From RUG14300 sp964561145 (lineage in GTDB: Bacteria > Bacillota > Clostridia > Christensenellales > CAG-1252), in assembly GCA_964561145.1 (NCBI GenBank), contig CAZLNZ010000001.1, positions 124,001 through 188,000 of the forward strand: a stretch of 64,000 nt of DNA. Reading direction: 5' to 3'. This document shows positions 1 through 8,550 of the stretch, in pieces (within the stretch, counting starts at the first letter, position 1; the number at the start of each line of letters is the position of its first letter). Both the position numbers and the translations under genes were made by a program. Under the pieces are notes generated by a model. The model made no database searches, was not told the origin of the DNA, and saw only the letters and a program-made list of their open reading frames with translations.

Positions 1-158
1 TAAAGGTTGATTTTTTCAACTGGGTTAAGGATCCGCCGATTCCTATTTTTATAAGAAAGCTATAAAGTTGGATTTTTATGGGTGCATGATTCGTTGGCTT
101 GTGTACGAGTAAGTAGATATATGATCCATTAATTGATGATTAAAATTGACATTTGAAA

Positions 159-188
159 TTGACTTATTTTGACACAATCATTTATAAT
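159..188 (+). promoter_or_regulatory. Sigma-A-type promoter for the rel operon
   Basis: A -35 box TTGACT (159-164) and a perfect -10 TATAAT (183-188) are separated by 18 bp. A second TTGACA at 169-174 is too close to the -10 box to serve it. The expected start lies about 100 nt before the rel ATG. Bases 1-158 show no gene or RNA that I recognise. Confidence 0.65.
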
Positions 189-294
189 AAAATAAATGTT
201 CAAAATAATTAATTAGAGGTCTATCAGCCAAACAAATAATTCTGAGCGGTTTGAAGTAACATAACAACTGTCACTTGGTTTTAGGAGAAGGTCA

Positions 295-2436
295 ATGACT
301 ACCGAGGAATATATTGAAGGACTACTTAATAGAATAAAGGAAAGCTTTTCCGAAGCCCAGTATGAGAGCATCAAAAGGGCTTACGATTTTGCCGCAACCT
401 GGCATAAGGATATACGTCGTCGTTCCGGTGATGCGTATATTGTTCATCCTTGTGCCGTTGCAGAAATACTCCTAAACCTCGGAATGGATGCACAAAGTCT
501 TCAGGCAGCCTTTTTGCATGACGTTATAGAGGATACAGAAGCCCCGGTCGATGAGATGTTTGCACTTTTCGGTAGCGAGGTAATGGCATTGGTGGACGGC
601 TTGACAAAGTTAAGCAAGGTTGATTTTCCGTCTAAGGATATTGCTCAAGCGGAAAATTTACGTAAGCTAATGCTTGCGATGTGCAATGATATAAGGGTGG
701 TTATTATAAAGCTTGCCGACAGGCTTCATAATATGCGAACGCTTGGAAGCATGCCGATTGAAAACCAAAAGAGAACTTCAAAGGAAACACTGGATATATT
801 TGCCCCGTTATCCGCTAGACTTGGTATTATGCAAATCAAGGGTGAATTAGAGGACTTGAGTTTCTATTATCTATACCCTGAGGAATACAAAAAGATCGAT
901 GACAGAATTAAGTCGATGACCAATCTGGAAAGCTTTATTGACAACATCAAAAAACAGCTTACCGAGGCACTTGAACCTTTGAATATAAAGTATGAGCTAA
1001 GCGGAAGGAGAAAGCATTATTACAGCATTTATCGCAAAATGACAAGAAACGCCTGTTCCTTCGATGAGGTTTACGACCTCGTGGCGGTTCGTGTAATTAT
1101 TGATGGACCAAAGGAGTTATGCTATGAGGTATTGGGAACCGTACACTCTGTTTGGAATCCTCTTTTAGGTAGAATCAAGGACTATATAAGTGTTCCAAAG
1201 GCGAATAATTATAGTTCCTTGCATACGACGGTATTAGCTGATAACGGTACCCCTTTTGAGATACAGATTCGTACTACTGAAATGCACAGAGTCGCAGAAT
1301 ACGGTATTGCCGCACACTGGAAATACAAGGATGGCAAAACCGACAAGGGACTTGACGAGAAGATACAATGGTTGAGGCAGGTCATAGAGGCGGAGAGAGA
1401 TGATTACGATTCGCAAGAATTTATCAATGCCTTAAAAACCAACTTGTTTAGCGGTGACGTATTCGTATACACCCCCGACGGAAAGGTTATGCACTTACCT
1501 GTAGGTTCCACCGTTGTAGATTTTGCCTATGCCGTACACTCCGAGGTGGGCAATAGATGTAGCGGAGCCATAGTTAATTCAAGGTTTGTTCCCATAACAA
1601 CCGTTCTTCAAAACGGAGATATAGTGAAGGTTCAAACCAACGGAAAGCGTCCCTCTTTGGATTGGCTTAATTTTGTAAAGAGCAGCGGTGCAAAGAATAA
1701 AATACGCTCTTATTTTAAGCGTGTAAACAAAGAAGAAAATATAAAAACGGGCAGAGAGATGCTCGAGTACGAATGCAAGCGTAGACACTATAAGGCAAAG
1801 GATTTATTTACACCGAAGAGAATGCAAGAGGCTTTGGTTAAGTATTCTGCATTGACCGAGGATGATTTGTATGCACAGATCGGTAGCGGTGTAATCAAGG
1901 CGGAAAATGTGCTCACCTTCTTTATCAACCGATTAAACGAGGATTTGAAGTCCAAAACCGAGCTTCCCGAATATGTTCCACATACCTCATCGGATAGCGG
2001 TGTTTTGATTAATGGCGAGGGTGATATGCTGGTTCGCCTATCCAAGTGTTGCAACCCTGTTCCCGGGGATAGCATTGTGGGATACATTTCAAGAGGACGG
2101 GGTATAAGTGTACATCGTTCCGATTGTCCCAATGTGCGTGGGATTGAGGCGGAACGGTTGATTGCGGCGGAATGGGCTAGCGTATCGAGCGGAAGTAGTT
2201 TTTCGGTGGCATTAACTATAACTGCGTATGACAGAAAAGGATTGGTTGCCGATATTTGTTCGCTTGTCGCCGATCTAAGCAAGGTTACATTGACAAGTAT
2301 TGCAGCACGTGTCGACAGAAAGTCGGGACGGGCAAAGGTTTTTGTAAATGTGGAGCTTGACTCTATCGAAACTTTAGCAAAGGTAAAAAGATCTATAGGC
2401 GGAATCAAGGGAGTGGTCGCCGTTGACAGAAGCTAA
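295..2436 (+). CDS. rel: Bifunctional (p)ppGpp synthetase/hydrolase Rel
   Basis: The protein makes and degrades the alarmone (p)ppGpp in the stringent response. The 713 residues show the full long-RSH order. An HD hydrolase domain spans about 45-145, with the metal-binding His-Asp at 75-76 (LHDVIEDT). The RelA_SpoT synthetase domain is about 240-350 (EIQIRTTEMH near 322). A TGS domain is near 388-448, a Cys-containing region (LSKCCNPVPGD) follows, and a C-terminal ACT domain spans about 636-713. The intact HD motif argues for both activities, as in the single Rel of Gram-positives. AGGAGA lies 7 bases before the ATG. It heads a run with tmk, rqcP and ispDF. Confidence 0.96.
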   Translation: MTTEEYIEGLLNRIKESFSEAQYESIKRAYDFAATWHKDIRRRSGDAYIVHPCAVAEILLNLGMDAQSLQAAFLHDVIEDTEAPVDEMFALFGSEVMALVDGLTKLSKVDFPSKDIAQAENLRKLMLAMCNDIRVVIIKLADRLHNMRTLGSMPIENQKRTSKETLDIFAPLSARLGIMQIKGELEDLSFYYLYPEEYKKIDDRIKSMTNLESFIDNIKKQLTEALEPLNIKYELSGRRKHYYSIYRKMTRNACSFDEVYDLVAVRVIIDGPKELCYEVLGTVHSVWNPLLGRIKDYISVPKANNYSSLHTTVLADNGTPFEIQIRTTEMHRVAEYGIAAHWKYKDGKTDKGLDEKIQWLRQVIEAERDDYDSQEFINALKTNLFSGDVFVYTPDGKVMHLPVGSTVVDFAYAVHSEVGNRCSGAIVNSRFVPITTVLQNGDIVKVQTNGKRPSLDWLNFVKSSGAKNKIRSYFKRVNKEENIKTGREMLEYECKRRHYKAKDLFTPKRMQEALVKYSALTEDDLYAQIGSGVIKAENVLTFFINRLNEDLKSKTELPEYVPHTSSDSGVLINGEGDMLVRLSKCCNPVPGDSIVGYISRGRGISVHRSDCPNVRGIEAERLIAAEWASVSSGSSFSVALTITAYDRKGLVADICSLVADLSKVTLTSIAARVDRKSGRAKVFVNVELDSIETLAKVKRSIGGIKGVVAVDRS

Positions 2437-2460
2437 AAATAAAAAAAGGAAAGAATTTGA

Positions 2461-3081
2461 ATGAGCGAAAGAAAAGGTAAGTTTATAGTATTTGAGGGTG
2501 CAGATGGCTGTGGCAAAACAACTCACGGCAAAAAAATAGTCGAGTATCTTAACGAAAAGGGTATTCCTGCTGAAATGACTTTTGAGCCTACCGACGGAGA
2601 TGTCGGAAAGCTTTTACGTCGTTATTTAAAAGGCGAAATTAAGGGCAGTGAGGAAACTATAGCCGGACTATTTCTTGCAGATAGGCTGAATCATATCACC
2701 AAAGAAGGCGGATTATTGGATAAACTTAATGAAGGTGTTACAATGGTGTGTGATAGGTATTATTTGAGTTCTATCGCTTACAATTGTATGAGTCGCACTC
2801 CCGAATGGGTGTATGAGCTTAATGCTAAGGCAATGGAGCTTCTAAAGCCCGATATCATTGTTTACTTGGATATGCCTACCGAAAAGCTCGACGAAAGAAT
2901 TAACAACAGAAACACTGTTGAAATATATGAGAATGTCGAATATCAAAAGAAAGTGAAGGAAAGATATGAAAAAGCCTTTGCTTTAGACGGAAGCAAGGTT
3001 GTGCGTATATGCTCCAATCGTGATAGATGCGAAGTTTTCAATGACGTCCGTCAAACGGTGTTGGGCGTATTTGAGGAGTAA
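2461..3081 (+). CDS. tmk: Thymidylate kinase
   Basis: This cytoplasmic enzyme phosphorylates dTMP to dTDP with ATP for DNA synthesis. Its 206 residues are typical for the family. A P-loop GADGCGKT lies at residues 13-20, and the DRY-type substrate motif (CDRYYLSS) at about 97, followed by the LID/base-binding region. It starts 24 nt after rel behind an AAGGAA ribosome site and is followed 2 nt later by rqcP, so the genes are probably co-transcribed. No odd features. Confidence 0.95.
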   Translation: MSERKGKFIVFEGADGCGKTTHGKKIVEYLNEKGIPAEMTFEPTDGDVGKLLRRYLKGEIKGSEETIAGLFLADRLNHITKEGGLLDKLNEGVTMVCDRYYLSSIAYNCMSRTPEWVYELNAKAMELLKPDIIVYLDMPTEKLDERINNRNTVEIYENVEYQKKVKERYEKAFALDGSKVVRICSNRDRCEVFNDVRQTVLGVFEE

Positions 3082-3083
3082 TT

Positions 3084-3332
3084 ATGAGAGTGGATAAATT
3101 CTTGAAGGTATCAAGACTCATAAAAAGAAGGACGGTTGCCAATGAAGCTTGTGACGGGCATCGAATTAAGCTTAACGGTAATGTCGCAAAGCCCTCCAAG
3201 GAGGTTAAAGTCGGAGATATTTTATCCATAGGCTTTGGTAATAAGACACTTACCGTAAAGATTCTTTCGGTCAACGATAAAGCCTCTAAGCAAGAGGCAC
3301 AAGATATGTACGAGGTTGTAGATGAAGCTTAG
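3084..3332 (+). CDS. rqcP: S4-domain RNA-binding protein, RqcP (YabO) type
   Basis: An 82-residue protein that is almost entirely an S4 domain (MRVDKFLKVSRLIKRRTVAN, then a G..K.NG segment). In Bacillus, RqcP/YabO binds stalled 50S subunits and works with RqcH to add C-terminal alanine tails to incomplete peptides. Size and start match that group rather than the larger Hsp15 or YlmH proteins. Its end overlaps the start of ispDF by 11 nt, which suggests translational coupling. Family assignment is confident; the exact role is taken from B. subtilis. Confidence 0.85.
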   Translation: MRVDKFLKVSRLIKRRTVANEACDGHRIKLNGNVAKPSKEVKVGDILSIGFGNKTLTVKILSVNDKASKQEAQDMYEVVDEA

Positions 3333-4419
3333 TCTTGTCCTTTTAGCCGGTGGAAGCAGTGAGCGATTTAACGGTAACAAGCTTTTCACGTTGATAAACG
3401 GTGTTACTTTATTTGAGAGAAGCTTGAGGATCTCTGACTTTTATCCCTTTTATGAGGTTATAGTCGTGTGTCGTGAGGCTGATCTAGATGAGATTAACGA
3501 GATTTCGAAGCGTGTCGGGATAGAGGTCAAGACTGTTTTTGGCGGAAAAACCAGAGGCGAAAGTGCCTACAACGGAGTTAAGGAAGCTACAGGCGATTAT
3601 GTGCTCCTTCACGATTGTGCAAGGGCATTTGTCGAAAGACCTTTGGTTGATAGAGTTATTTGCGAGTTAGATGGCAAAGTCGGTGTTGTTCCCGTTATAG
3701 ATGAAACGGACAGCATAGTATGCACGGACGGAAAATACCTTGATCGCAAAAGGGTTAAGCGAGTGCAAACTCCGCAAGGCTTTTATAGAGAGGAGCTCAT
3801 AAGACTTTTTGATAAATACGGATTCTGTTACTACGACGAGGGATCTTTATGGGCAAAGGAACATAAAATAATACTTGTTGAAGGTGACAAGTCTAATATC
3901 AAGGTGACCTATCCGGAAGATGTATATGGTCCAGTTAACGGAATCAGAGTCGGAAACGGTTTCGATTTTCACTCTTTGGCAGAGGGACGCAGGCTTGTTC
4001 TTTGCGGAGTGGATATTCCATTTTCTAAGGGATTATTAGGACATAGCGATGCCGATGCTCCGATTCACGCCTTGTGCGATGCGATATTGAATGCTATGGC
4101 TTTGGGAGATATCGGGAGGCACTTTCCCGATACGGATATGAGATATAAGGATATAGATAGCATGCTCCTGTTAAAAGAGGTTTTGTCAATGGTTAAAATC
4201 CAAAACGCAAGAGTGCTGAATGTAAGCCTTACAATACTTGCTGAAAAACCTAAGCTTTCAAAATACATCCCTCAAATGACTAAAAATATTGCAGAAGCTC
4301 TCGATATTTCTCCGACAGTGGTAGGAATCGGTGCAACAACTACCGAAGGACTCGGTCTTATCGGGCGTGAAGAGGGCATTGCTTGTTATGCTTCGGTTAC
4401 AATGGGTGAAGCTCTTTAG
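3322..4419 (+). CDS. ispDF: Fused IspD-IspF, bifunctional MEP-pathway enzyme
   Basis: One 365-residue protein joins two isoprenoid-pathway enzymes. Residues 1 to about 205 are the IspD cytidylyltransferase (LAGGSSERFNGNKLF CTP-binding loop, KRVQTPQGF). Residues from about 207 are the IspF 2C-methyl-D-erythritol 2,4-cyclodiphosphate synthase (metal-binding D.H in GNGFDFHSL, GHSDADA, GDIGRHFPDTD, TTEGLGLIGREEGIA). Fused IspDF is known in several bacterial groups; the intermediate IspE step is not encoded here. The start overlaps rqcP. All main catalytic motifs are present, so both halves are probably active. Confidence 0.95.
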   Translation: MKLSLVLLAGGSSERFNGNKLFTLINGVTLFERSLRISDFYPFYEVIVVCREADLDEINEISKRVGIEVKTVFGGKTRGESAYNGVKEATGDYVLLHDCARAFVERPLVDRVICELDGKVGVVPVIDETDSIVCTDGKYLDRKRVKRVQTPQGFYREELIRLFDKYGFCYYDEGSLWAKEHKIILVEGDKSNIKVTYPEDVYGPVNGIRVGNGFDFHSLAEGRRLVLCGVDIPFSKGLLGHSDADAPIHALCDAILNAMALGDIGRHFPDTDMRYKDIDSMLLLKEVLSMVKIQNARVLNVSLTILAEKPKLSKYIPQMTKNIAEALDISPTVVGIGATTTEGLGLIGREEGIACYASVTMGEAL

Positions 4420-4469
4420 TAAAGATTTAAGATTTGTGTTTCATAATTATGTATAGTTAGGTGATCTAT

Positions 4470-6053
4470 TTGAAAAGAAAAGCTGTCGTATTACTTACAA
4501 TCTTAATAGCGGCAATTGCATTGACCTCTTGCGTTAGGTCCAATCCTCTGTCCGATTCTTATACCATAGATAAGGGTAGAGAGGTTTTTCTTTCAGAGGA
4601 ATATTTCAATTATACGATCGCAGAGAAAATAGCTCTTCCTGAAGGTGTTTTCTTTGAATCATATCTTTATGACGATACCTATTTGGTTTATGCTTCGAAT
4701 GATTCGGAAAAGGAAGCATATCTATACGGATTGGCAAATAGCGAAGGGCTGGTCGTTCCTTGTGAGTATAACAAAGTTTCCAAAAGTGGTTTGTTTTTAA
4801 ACTTTACAAAGATTGAGGAATCGGGTGAGAGCATAAATGAAATCAGATATATTGATGGTATCTTACTGTTGAAGATAAGCGGAAGTATTTCTATAAAGGC
4901 GATTAATGAAGATTATTGTGCTTTATACTATGATTCCTATTCGCAGGTTTTCGATAAGGATGGCGTGTATTATTTTACCGATAGTACCAAAATGAGCTCC
5001 AATTTTTCCTATTCTTATTGTGATGGACGACTTTTCGGGCAAGATACTCTTTTAAATGACTGGTTCGTGTGGACTCTCAGTAAGCAAGAAGGCGGTTCCT
5101 CGGCACCCACGGGTATTGCGTTAATAGATACTTTTTTCATAAGTAATAATGAAATTAAAACAGTTTGTTACCTAGGAAAGGATGTCTATTTAGTAATTGA
5201 GAGTGTTGAAAGTAATAAGTCCGAGTATACCTATTATGAAGAAAGAGAAGGTTCGGATAGATTTGTTTTTCAGCATGCGTACACTGTAAATCTTTCCAAC
5301 GGACAAGTCGAGGAGGTTGAGCTAGAGTATCCTATTTTGGGCGTCTTAAATAAATACAGTCCCTCTATGAGCTATGAACAAAGGGAGACCTTTAACGTGA
5401 GCGAGGGATATACTGCGGTTTGCATTGCCGTTTTAGGAGAGGATTTGAAAAGGGTAGGATTACGCTACTATGTAATAGATTCCGATTGCAATTTTGTAAT
5501 ACGCTATCCCGAGGGAATTACCCCGGGAGCAATAAGCTTTATTGACGGATACGGGTTTACGGGGATGGCAACTGCAAGCTACGGAAGCGGTCTATACTAT
5601 ATGAACTGTGACGTAACTTGGATAAACCAAGAACACGAGTATTTTGATCACAGTTTTAATTATGGTCGATATGTATGTGCTTATGGCACTGAAAAGGGTA
5701 GTGTTTACGGAGCTTTCGATTCCGAAGGGAATGTGGTGATAAACTTTGAGTATAGCTACATTTCTCCTTTCTCTCAGGATAAAGCGATTGCACAAAAGGA
5801 TGATGTATATTATTTGATTGATTCTGAAGGGGAAATTATACAAAATCTTGAGGATTTTTACGAAGATATAACAATTCTTTCCTTTGGGATGTACTTGTAC
5901 GAAGATAATGGATATTTAGGAATTAAAAATTTCGCAGGAAATATTTTGGTAAAAGCTGAAAATAATAGCTATGTCTCAGTTGAAAAACATGGTTCGGCTA
6001 TCTTTGCTTGCTTCGAGAAGAATGATGCAAGCGTACTTTACAAGATTTACTAG
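4470..6053 (+). CDS. WG-repeat-like lipoprotein
   Basis: A surface lipoprotein of about 527 residues with a hydrophobic leader and lipobox ending LTSC (lipid-bearing Cys about residue 21). Two stretches resemble WG beta-repeats: GLANSEGLVVPCEYNKVS and, near the C-terminus, YGAFDSEGNVVINFEYSYIS followed by a DVYYLIDSEGEII unit. I place the start at TTG 4470 because AGGTG (4459-4463) lies 6 bases upstream. The in-frame GTG at 4461 overlaps that site and has no ribosome site of its own. parB begins 3 nt after the stop. Function unknown; WG repeats are generally thought to mediate protein contacts. Confidence 0.7.
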   Translation: MKRKAVVLLTILIAAIALTSCVRSNPLSDSYTIDKGREVFLSEEYFNYTIAEKIALPEGVFFESYLYDDTYLVYASNDSEKEAYLYGLANSEGLVVPCEYNKVSKSGLFLNFTKIEESGESINEIRYIDGILLLKISGSISIKAINEDYCALYYDSYSQVFDKDGVYYFTDSTKMSSNFSYSYCDGRLFGQDTLLNDWFVWTLSKQEGGSSAPTGIALIDTFFISNNEIKTVCYLGKDVYLVIESVESNKSEYTYYEEREGSDRFVFQHAYTVNLSNGQVEEVELEYPILGVLNKYSPSMSYEQRETFNVSEGYTAVCIAVLGEDLKRVGLRYYVIDSDCNFVIRYPEGITPGAISFIDGYGFTGMATASYGSGLYYMNCDVTWINQEHEYFDHSFNYGRYVCAYGTEKGSVYGAFDSEGNVVINFEYSYISPFSQDKAIAQKDDVYYLIDSEGEIIQNLEDFYEDITILSFGMYLYEDNGYLGIKNFAGNILVKAENNSYVSVEKHGSAIFACFEKNDASVLYKIY

Positions 6054-6056
6054 TTT

Positions 6057-6890
6057 ATGGAAAGTTATTATAAGAATTCTCAAATTACATATATAAACAT
6101 TAACGATGTCGTTCCCAATTACGATCAACCACGAACTACATTTAATGAAAAAGCGTTATCAGAGCTCTCTCAGAGCATAAGAATCCATGGTGTACTAGAG
6201 CCCATTCTTGTAATTAGAGAGGGTATTTTCTTTAAAATTATCGCGGGCGAGAGAAGGTATAGGGCGGCATCTATGGCGGGTATGACTCAAATACCTGCAA
6301 TAGTTATTGGCGGAAGCAAGGAGCAGTTAAGGGAAATAGCAATTATAGAAAACCTACATCGTCAACAACTTAATCCTATTGAAGAGGCGGAAGCTGTCAA
6401 ACTTCTAATGGAGGCTCATAACCTTACGCAAGAGGAAATATCGAGGGATTTAGGACGAAGTCGTCCGGCTATTGCCAACCTTTTACGTCTGCTTACACTT
6501 CCTATGGATATACAGATTATGCTAAAAGAGGGAAAGCTTTCCCCGGGGCATGCAAGGGCATTGATGACTATAAAGAATGACAAGGCAATGATTGTTCTTG
6601 CAAATAAGTGTATCGAGAATAAATGGAGCGTAAATGCCCTCAACCAAGAACTTGAAAGAATACGTAAAAAGGGCAAAAAGTCACCTAAAAAGAAGGAATA
6701 TCGTCCAAGTCAAGAGCTTAAAAACATGGTCTCCGATTTGGAAAGGGTGTTTCAAACCCCAATTAGCATTACCGGTACCGAAAAGAAAGGAAAGCTTGTA
6801 ATCGAATATAAAACAGAAAGCGAATTGAACAGAATTTACGACGCTTTAGAGAAACTGAAAAATGCTGTCGATGACCCTGATGACAACTGA
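6057..6890 (+). CDS. parB: ParB/Spo0J-family partition protein
   Basis: 277 residues with the complete ParB plan. An N-terminal ParB/Srx CTPase-type domain carries GERRYRAA and ENLHRQQLNPIEEA motifs. A central helix-turn-helix (LTQEEISRDLGRSRPAIANLL) would read parS. A C-terminal dimerisation segment follows a Lys-rich linker. Such proteins load on parS as CTP clamps and drive origin segregation. No ParA/Soj gene is beside it, unlike the usual parAB pair; the neighbour is a lipoprotein gene ending 3 nt upstream. I found no 16-bp parS-like palindrome in the window. It could be a Noc-like paralogue. Confidence 0.88.
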   Translation: MESYYKNSQITYININDVVPNYDQPRTTFNEKALSELSQSIRIHGVLEPILVIREGIFFKIIAGERRYRAASMAGMTQIPAIVIGGSKEQLREIAIIENLHRQQLNPIEEAEAVKLLMEAHNLTQEEISRDLGRSRPAIANLLRLLTLPMDIQIMLKEGKLSPGHARALMTIKNDKAMIVLANKCIENKWSVNALNQELERIRKKGKKSPKKKEYRPSQELKNMVSDLERVFQTPISITGTEKKGKLVIEYKTESELNRIYDALEKLKNAVDDPDDN

Positions 6891-6972
6891 TTGAATTATT
6901 AGTTTAGAATAGCAATTCAAATACTAGATACTTTCCCGATATTTTCAACGCACTGATTTTTTTTGTTTGATA

Positions 6973-7002
6973 TTGACACAGATAAGCTTTTTGTGATAGT
7001 AT
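6973..7002 (+). promoter_or_regulatory. Promoter of the Ldh2-type gene
   Basis: TTGACA (6973-6978), an 18-bp spacer and TAGTAT (6997-7002), preceded by TG one base upstream (extended -10). A start near 7009 would give a leader of about 40 nt with AAGGAG before the ATG at 7048. Confidence 0.6.
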
Positions 7003-7047
7003 AAACTCAGATAATGATTTTGCTTAACGCAAAAAAGGAGATTTTTT

Positions 7048-8160
7048 ATGGCAAAAGTTATTTTGGATTGGAAAACAGCTACCGATTTTATCACCGATGC
7101 ATTTGTCGGCTCCGGTGTTCCTCGTGAAGATGCTGAAATTTGTACAGATGTTCTTTTGGCTTCGGATAAGAGAGGAATCGAATCTCACGGTTGTAACCGT
7201 TTTAAACCTATATATATAGACAGAATTAAGGCAGGCATTCAAAACCCTGTTACTAATTTTGAGATTATCAAGGAAACGGAAACCACAGCTGTAGTTGACG
7301 GTCATGACGGTATGGGTCAGGTCATCGGCTATAAGTCAATGAAGCTTGCTATAGAAAAAGCTAAAAAGTATGGTATGGGTATGGTGGTAGTGCGCAACTC
7401 TTGTCACTACGGTATCGCAGGTTACTATCCCGATATGGCTTGTAAGGAGGGCTGTATAGGAATCACGGGAACCAATGCCCGTCCTTCTGTTGCTCCCACT
7501 TTCGGCGTAGAGGGAATGTTCGGAACCAATCCTTTAACAATCGGCATCCCTACAGATGAGGACTTTGATTTTATCATAGACTGTGCCACCTCCATTACAC
7601 AAAACGGAAAAATCGAGTACTATGCACGTATCGGCGAGGATGTACACCCGGGAACAATAGTTGACATCAATGGTAATCCTGTTGAGGGCGATGCCGGAGC
7701 TGCTTTAAAGCAAATCCGTAACGGAACCGCTGCTTTGACAACGCTTGGCGGAATAGGTGAGTCCTTAGGCGGATATAAAGGTTATGGCTACGCTATGGTG
7801 GTTGAGCTCTTATCTGCAGTACTCCAAGATGGTATTTACGGGAAGGACTTGAACGGAAAAGACGAAAACGGAAACATTCGCCCCTACCATCTCGGTCATT
7901 TCTTTATCGCAATCGATACCAATCACTTCTTAGGCGAAGAGCTCTGTAGAAGGAAGGCAGGAGATATAATTCGCTCTGTCCGTGCTTCCAAAAAGGCACC
8001 CGGTGCCGATCATATATACACAGCCAATGAAAAAGAATGGAATGTATGGCTCTCCAGAAAGGACAGCGGTGTTCCCATAAACGAGGCTGTTCAAGTTGAG
8101 ATGAGCAAGGTTCGTGACGAACTCGGTCTCACTCAATACGTATTCCCTTGGGAAAAGTAG
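7048..8160 (+). CDS. Malate/L-lactate dehydrogenase family (Ldh2) oxidoreductase
   Basis: 370 residues of the type-2 NAD(P)-dependent malate/lactate/ureidoglycolate dehydrogenase family, unrelated to Rossmann-fold LDH. Recognisable segments are the N-terminal LLASDKRGIESHGCNRF, the conserved NSCHYGIAGYY with the likely catalytic His near 120, GMFGTNPLTIGIPT, and a GGYKGYGYAMVVELL stretch. The family reduces 2-oxo acids reversibly; members include malate, sulfolactate and ureidoglycolate dehydrogenases, so substrate cannot be fixed. It has its own promoter and terminator and stands alone. Confidence 0.85.
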   Translation: MAKVILDWKTATDFITDAFVGSGVPREDAEICTDVLLASDKRGIESHGCNRFKPIYIDRIKAGIQNPVTNFEIIKETETTAVVDGHDGMGQVIGYKSMKLAIEKAKKYGMGMVVVRNSCHYGIAGYYPDMACKEGCIGITGTNARPSVAPTFGVEGMFGTNPLTIGIPTDEDFDFIIDCATSITQNGKIEYYARIGEDVHPGTIVDINGNPVEGDAGAALKQIRNGTAALTTLGGIGESLGGYKGYGYAMVVELLSAVLQDGIYGKDLNGKDENGNIRPYHLGHFFIAIDTNHFLGEELCRRKAGDIIRSVRASKKAPGADHIYTANEKEWNVWLSRKDSGVPINEAVQVEMSKVRDELGLTQYVFPWEK

Positions 8161-8180
8161 TATTTTCACTTAACCATTGT

Positions 8181-8213
8181 AACCCATCGTCAAAGCGGTG
8201 GGTTATTTTTTTT
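8181..8213 (+). terminator. Rho-independent terminator after the Ldh2 gene
   Basis: AACCCATCG and CGGTGGGTT pair (one G-U) around a short loop, followed by a long T run. It lies inside a 42-bp sequence (8168-8209) repeated with two C/T changes at 18914-18955. Confidence 0.9.
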
Positions 8214-8244
8214 GTCATTTTGTCGATTTTTATATAAAAAGGGC

Positions 8245-8273
8245 TTGAAACCGTCGAATATTTGTAGTAAAAT
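8245..8273 (+). promoter_or_regulatory. Promoter of the structured leader RNA
   Basis: TTGAAA (8245-8250), 17-bp spacer, TAAAAT (8268-8273). The predicted start, about 8280, is the first base of the long hairpin that follows, so promoter and RNA structure fit each other. Confidence 0.6.
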
Positions 8274-8279
8274 TAAAGT

Positions 8280-8483
8280 GCCAAATCATTTAGCAATGTA
8301 ATGTGGGGTATAATCTTTTTGGTTGTGTTCCAACTTCCTTTTTTGCATAAGCATCATTCCGTAGAATTTGAAAAAATGCAAATTCCAAACGGAATGGTAA
8401 GATGATTTCACATTACATTTTGATGGTTTGGCGACTATCGGAGTTTGCGTTTTCCGGCGTTAACTTCGGTTGACGCCTTTTTT
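8280..8483 (+). ncRNA. Unassigned ~200-nt structured RNA with its own terminator (leader or sRNA)
   Basis: Nested pairings build a long imperfect hairpin: 8280-8289 with 8423-8432 (GCCAAATCAT/ATGGTTTGGC), 8295-8305 with 8409-8419 (AATGTAATGTG/CACATTACATT), 8355-8362 with 8389-8396 (CATTCCGT/ACGGAATG), 8364-8370 with 8379-8385, and an 8-nt A-rich loop. A side hairpin TTGG/CCAA sits near 8330-8343. A UUCG-capped terminator follows (GGCGTTAAC/GTTGACGCC then TTTTTT, about 8456-8483). The next gene starts at 8551. It could be a cis leader controlling the lipoprotein operon or a free small RNA; the overall shape recalls 6S RNA but I cannot confirm that. I recognise no riboswitch core. Confidence 0.55.
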
Positions 8484-8550
8484 AGTATGTAATGTATTAT
8501 TTGATGTAATTACTAGTTTTCGCCAATTTGTATTGGAGGTGCGGAAAGTT

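Noticed and set aside
1788..2408. 206-codon minus-strand ORF
   Set aside because: Lies wholly inside rel, with no recognisable domain and no ribosome site; a shadow frame.
8280..8483. 6S RNA or T-box leader
   Set aside because: The long hairpin recalls 6S, but I cannot match its conserved bubble. There is no T-box sequence and the downstream gene is not amino-acid related. Kept as an unassigned RNA.
8470..8550. 27-codon N-terminal extension of the 967-residue lipoprotein from TTG
   Set aside because: It starts in the terminator stem. The ATG at 8551 has a good ribosome site and gives a proper lipoprotein leader.
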